Shown here: in pieces, positions 5,494 through 7,648 of the stretch
Numbering within the stretch: the first letter of the stretch is position 1
Layout of the letters: every line of letters begins with the position of its first letter
NCBI GenBank assembly: GCA_003452655.1
Contig: DMNR01000232.1
Span: forward strand, 1 to 7,648
Direction: 5' to 3'
Length of the DNA: 7,648 bases
Source: Actinomycetota bacterium
GTDB taxonomy: Bacteria > Actinomycetota > Actinomycetes > S36-B12 > UBA10799
The notes under the pieces: model-generated
Databases searched by the model: none
What the model was told of the DNA's origin: nothing
What the model saw: only the letters and a program-made list of their open reading frames with translations
Position numbers and translations under genes: made by a program

Positions 5494-6090
5494 CTAGTCC
5501 ACGAGCGAACTAACAAGCCCAACCGTTGCGGACCTCGCCATACTGATCACAACTTCGGCAGGCAGGTCCGCAGCTAGTTCTCTGAAACCCGCATTGAGAA
5601 GACCTGAAGTGAGTGCCGCGGCAACCTGAGTCTTGACTTCATCGTGACCAAGTAGTTCACGCCAGGCGTTCGCAATCGATTCGCGCATCACACCATGCGC
5701 CTGCTCGATCGTTGTGTCGATCGACGGATTCGATGGCATGGATTGCGCCATCCCCATCAGCCAGCCATGACCAGTGTCGGCGGCCTGCTGAAGGTTCGCC
5801 TCAACCCAGGTCACGATCTGATCTCCGGGGCTCACCGCCTCCGCCATCTCCGCATCAACCGCTTCAAGCCAGTCGGGCAGATAGCGGCGCACGACAAGCT
5901 CGCGAAGATCGTCGACGGAATCCACGTATCGATAGATGCTGTTGCGCGCAATCCCTGCCTGCGCACTCACTGCTGCAGCCGTCAATGGTTGGGACGGACC
6001 TTCGCGCAAGATCGATTCAGCGGCGTCGATCAGGCGGGCTTGAACCTGGGCACGGTGTTCGGCCACTGTCGGTGCATCGATCTTCGGCAT
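5494..6090 (-). CDS. TetR-family transcriptional regulator
   Basis: A 198-residue TetR-type repressor. Residues 15-65 form the DNA-binding domain: a first helix (VQARLIDAAESILRE), then LTAAAVSAQAGIARNSIYRYVDSVDDL, the helix-turn-helix with the typical S-I-Y-R-Y recognition helix. Residues 66-198 are an alpha-helical ligand-binding/dimerisation domain with low conservation, so the inducer cannot be predicted. The ATG at 6090 is preceded by AAGGA, six bases upstream. It is divergent from an HsmA-like membrane protein; in such layouts TetR proteins usually repress themselves and the neighbour. The intergenic region carries several copies of a TGTCGnCAA-like half-site and a repeated TTAGAGACAC that could be its operators. 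Confidence 0.95.
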   Translation of the reverse strand: MPKIDAPTVAEHRAQVQARLIDAAESILREGPSQPLTAAAVSAQAGIARNSIYRYVDSVDDLRELVVRRYLPDWLEAVDAEMAEAVSPGDQIVTWVEANLQQAADTGHGWLMGMAQSMPSNPSIDTTIEQAHGVMRESIANAWRELLGHDEVKTQVAAALTSGLLNAGFRELAADLPAEVVISMARSATVGLVSSLVD

Positions 6091-6102
6091 GACCCGTCCT
6101 TG

Positions 6103-6171
6103 TTAGAGACACCACCGTCGCGAACTTGACGACAAGCTGTCGCCAAGAGTAGCCTGGATTCTTAGAGACAC
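6103..6171. repeat. Direct repeat TTAGAGACAC (two copies)
   Basis: The 10-mer occurs at 6103-6112 and 6162-6171, 59 bp apart in the TetR/HsmA intergenic region. The first copy is immediately upstream of the tetR Shine-Dalgarno. Read on the minus strand it is GTGTCTCTAA. Two exact copies in a 189-bp gap suggest regulator binding, but this is unproven. Confidence 0.5.
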
Positions 6172-6220
6172 TATGTCGGCAAGATTGGCGAACAAATTCT
6201 AAAGGTCGCGTTGGCGAGCA
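6117..6220. promoter_or_regulatory. Cluster of TGTCGnCAA-like half-sites (probable operators)
   Basis: The core is an inverted repeat at 6126-6146: TTGACGACA, AGC, TGTCGCCAA, with 8 of 9 arm positions complementary. Related half-sites occur as GTCGCGAA (6117-6124), TGTCGGCAA (6174-6182), TTGGCGAACA (6185-6194) and TTGGCGAGCA (6211-6220). The cluster fills the region between the divergent tetR and membrane-protein genes, where TetR operators are expected. Which half-sites are bound cannot be told from sequence. Confidence 0.5.
6126..6155 (+). promoter_or_regulatory. Candidate promoter for the HsmA-like gene
   Basis: TTGACG (6126-6131, near-consensus -35) and TAGCCT (6150-6155, TAnnnT -10) are separated by 18 bp on the plus strand. 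The spacer and -35 coincide with the best inverted repeat, so repressor binding would occlude it. The predicted leader would be about 118 bases, which is long, so another promoter nearer the gene is possible. Confidence 0.3.
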
Positions 6221-6279
6221 TCACTTCGACCTTCGAGCGCTGACTCGCTGACCGAACACCGCTACAGACTGGAGAAACC

Positions 6280-6672
6280 ATGCTGGCCGCAGCAATCGTG
6301 ATCATCACCCTCGCGCTCGTCTTCTACACCATCGGAGTCTGGTCCGAGCGGGTTCAGGGCATCCTCAAACCTTGGCACGCCGTGATGTTTGGCATTGGTT
6401 TCGTGTGCGATGCAACGGGAACGTTCCTCATGACCAGAATCGCCAACGAGAGTGGTGAGCAAAGTGCAGGTGCCCTCGGCACGTTGATGGCCGTCAGCGG
6501 AACCATCGCTCTGCTCCTCATGGGTATCCACCTGGTCTGGGCGATCGTTGTTCTAATTCGCAACAACGAGCAGGAGAAGATCACGTTTCACCGCTTTAGC
6601 GTGATCGTCTGGGCAATCTGGCTCATTCCCTACGCCGCCGGTGCTGCCGTCGCGATGGCCGGGGCAAGCTGA
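6280..6672 (+). CDS. HsmA/TIGR03987-like four-helix membrane protein
   Basis: A 130-residue integral membrane protein with four predicted helices at about residues 3-21, 33-52, 66-93 and 106-126. The pattern KPWHAVMFGIGFVCDATGT, then LMGIHLVWAIVVLIR, then FHRFSVIVWAIWLIPY resembles the small conserved membrane family I know as TIGR03987, with members annotated HsmA. A histidine lies at or near helices 2, 3 and 4 (His33, His84, His104). The biochemical role is not established to my knowledge. The ATG at 6280 is preceded by GGAGA, four bases upstream. It is divergent from a TetR regulator, whose likely target it is, and convergent with the VOC gene, the two stops being only 20 bp apart. Family assignment is by recognition from memory, so moderate confidence. 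Confidence 0.85.
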   Translation: MLAAAIVIITLALVFYTIGVWSERVQGILKPWHAVMFGIGFVCDATGTFLMTRIANESGEQSAGALGTLMAVSGTIALLLMGIHLVWAIVVLIRNNEQEKITFHRFSVIVWAIWLIPYAAGAAVAMAGAS

Positions 6673-6696
6673 GTAGGCGAGCTCAGTGAGCCTCAG
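6669..6696. terminator. Possible bidirectional hairpin between convergent genes
   Basis: The 28 bases spanning both stop codons can fold in two ways: CTGAG/GGC with GCC/TCAG around a two-base bulge, or the compact GCTCA-G-TGAGC at 6681-6691. Neither has a T-tract. Its placement between two convergent genes is the main reason to call it a terminator. Confidence 0.3.
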
Positions 6697-7064
6697 ACGT
6701 GCTGGTCGATGAGGATTTGGTTCCCGTCGGGGTCCGTGATCATGAAGCTCGCAGGACCTGCTGCACTCTCAGCAGTAGTGTCGGCGTAAATGTCGATACC
6801 GGAATCCGCTAGTTCGCTGCGAAGCTCACGGACATCAGTGAATTCGGCAGCGGGCTGCCAAGACCCCTCCCAACCGGGATTGAACGTCATGAGGTTCTTC
6901 TCGAACATTCCGTGGAAGAGCCCGATCACCGTCTTACCGTCGGCGAGGATCGTCCAGGTCTCACCATCGCCTCCGGTCCGTTCGAATCCGAGCTTCTCGT
7001 AGAACGCGCGCGAAGCTGCCATGTCCTTGACGGCCAAGCTCACTGAGAATGTTCCTAGCTTCAT
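6693..7064 (-). CDS. VOC-superfamily (glyoxalase/bleomycin resistance fold) protein
   Basis: A 123-residue single-domain vicinal-oxygen-chelate protein built from two beta-alpha-beta-beta-beta modules. Landmarks are VSLAVKDMAASRAFYEKLGF (residues 8-27), TVIGLFHGMFEKNLMTFNPG (45-64), FTDVRELRSELADSGI and the C-terminal FMITDPDGNQILIDQHV. Against glyoxalase I, the four metal-ligand positions look replaced: Ser7 for His, Gly48 for Glu, no His in the third position (the PAAEF region) and Leu118 for the final Glu. Glyoxalase I chemistry is therefore unlikely; ligand binding or a different reaction is more plausible. The ATG at 7064 has only a weak purine-rich stretch upstream. It is divergent from the zinc-ribbon gene and convergent with the HsmA-like gene. 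The fold is secure, the function unknown. Confidence 0.93.
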   Translation of the reverse strand: MKLGTFSVSLAVKDMAASRAFYEKLGFERTGGDGETWTILADGKTVIGLFHGMFEKNLMTFNPGWEGSWQPAAEFTDVRELRSELADSGIDIYADTTAESAAGPASFMITDPDGNQILIDQHV

Positions 7065-7135
7065 CTTCTACCCCACTCCAGGCGAATTGTTGCCGCATTC
7101 CAAGCCCTGTTCTAGCGACGCGCGACTCACGACAG

Positions 7136-7202
7136 AGTCAAGCACTTGAGGAACAGCTTTGCCATCGTTAAGTCTCTGGCTCACTTAAAGACGTACTTGA
7201 CT
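7136..7202. repeat. Nested inverted repeats between VOC and zinc-ribbon genes
   Basis: The outer arms AGTCAAG (7136-7142) and CTTGACT (7196-7202) are exact reverse complements. Within them lie TTAAGT (7168-7173) and ACTTAA (7183-7188), nine bases apart, and the near palindrome TCAAG-CA-CTTGA (7138-7149). The segment sits in the 158-bp divergent intergenic region, where both promoters must lie, so regulatory binding is plausible. Confidence 0.4.
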
Positions 7203-7222
7203 GTCTGCGGTTCAATAGACCT

Positions 7223-7600
7223 ATGACACGCGACGAGGTCTCTGCTGCGTACGCCGAATTCAGAATCGACGCCTCTATGAGTGAGTCCGATGCAATGGCG
7301 GCCTTGGAGTTGCTGGCGGCAGTGGTGCAGCGAAGTGCCGACGCTGCCACAGCGATTGCTGAGCAGGATGATCCCGATGGAACTTGGCAGAAACAGGCCG
7401 ACGAACTCGAGGACCTCGCCAGCGAGCTCCAGAACATCACTATCGACGTCAATACCGAATGCCCAAGCTGCTCGGGCGAGGGTGCTTCAGACTGCCCAAC
7501 GTGTGGCGGCTCCGGCGAGGTCGAGCCGACAAACATCGGAGACTCCGCCGCCGGAGAGACGAGCCGTGCCGTTGCGGAGGCTTTCGCCAGACTGAGCTAA
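7223..7600 (+). CDS. Small protein with DnaJ-like two-motif zinc ribbon
   Basis: A 125-residue protein with two exact CxxCxGxG motifs: CPSCSGEG (Cys80, Cys83) and CPTCGGSG (Cys91, Cys94). Four cysteines would bind one zinc ion, half of the DnaJ cysteine-rich domain. There is no J-domain or DnaJ C-terminal domain, so it is not a co-chaperone of the usual type. Residues 1-76 are acidic and strongly helical (ALELLAAVVQRSADAATAIAE, then WQKQADELEDLASELQ) and may form a helical hairpin or coiled coil. The tail (101-125) is short and polar. No Shine-Dalgarno precedes the ATG at 7223, so the mRNA may be leaderless. Such ribbons often bind protein or nucleic acid, but no specific role can be stated. 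Confidence 0.85.
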   Translation: MTRDEVSAAYAEFRIDASMSESDAMAALELLAAVVQRSADAATAIAEQDDPDGTWQKQADELEDLASELQNITIDVNTECPSCSGEGASDCPTCGGSGEVEPTNIGDSAAGETSRAVAEAFARLS

Positions 7601-7624
7601 TTGGTCCCCGATGGAACGTGGCAG
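7373..7624 (+). repeat. 18-bp imperfect direct repeat inside and just after the zinc-ribbon gene
   Basis: CCCGATGGAACTTGGCAG (7373-7390) recurs as CCCGATGGAACGTGGCAG (7607-7624), 17 of 18 identical. The first copy encodes PDGTWQ in the gene. The second lies seven bases after the stop codon in the same frame and would again encode PDGTWQ, followed by ASRLTR and a stop. Confidence 0.55.
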
Positions 7625-7648
7625 GCATCGCGCCTCACCCGGTAGCGT

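Noticed and set aside
5672..5684. GCAATCGATTCGC inside the TetR coding region as a LacI operator
   Set aside because: It matches only one half-site fully and lies mid-gene; probably chance.
7601..7648. Start of a new gene at the right edge
   Set aside because: No start codon with a ribosome binding site is visible in the last 48 bases; only the PDGTWQ repeat is notable.

Overview
The window looks like chromosomal DNA from a moderately high-GC actinobacterium. Codons favour G or C at the third position, GTG starts occur, and the protein types (atypical SDR, HsmA-like membrane protein, two-motif zinc ribbon, actinobacterial nucleotidyltransferase remnant) fit the Rhodococcus/Nocardia branch of Mycobacteriales. 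That placement is inference from composition and protein style only. There is no rRNA, tRNA, CRISPR array, intact insertion sequence or phage gene.

Layout from left to right. A minus-strand pair comes first: an NAD(P)-binding SDR (2255 to 1491) and a DHA1-type MFS exporter (about 1489 to 89), nearly abutting and probably one transcript. A further gene may start at base 13 and leave the window. Divergent from the pair is msrA (2395-3051), a methionine sulfoxide reductase, with a perfect 10-bp inverted repeat in its leader. After a 222-bp gap comes a small two-gene unit (3274-3784): a 51-residue ORF overlaps by ATGA a decayed AbiEii-like nucleotidyltransferase, which carries an in-frame stop, an internal deletion and a one-base frameshift. 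This is probably the relic of a toxin-antitoxin-like module.

Convergent with it is a LacI/GalR regulator (4723 to 3758). Upstream of the regulator lies a perfect 14-bp palindrome of classical LacI-family operator form, and divergent from it is a secreted protein of unknown family (4877-5482). Next, a TetR regulator (6090 to 5494) diverges from a four-helix HsmA/TIGR03987-like membrane protein (6280-6672). The 189 bp between them hold a cluster of related half-sites and a repeated 10-mer. A VOC-fold protein lacking glyoxalase metal ligands (7064 to 6693) then diverges from a small protein with a DnaJ-like two-motif zinc ribbon (7223-7600).

The window is a series of small, independently regulated units rather than one pathway. 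Divergent regulator/target pairs dominate (LacI with the secreted protein, TetR with the membrane protein), and MsrA, the exporter, the SDR and the VOC protein suggest a loose stress/detoxification flavour. No clearly new multi-gene system is visible. The best leads are the LacI palindrome next to an unrecognised secreted protein, the TetR/HsmA intergenic repeat cluster, and the decayed nucleotidyltransferase unit.
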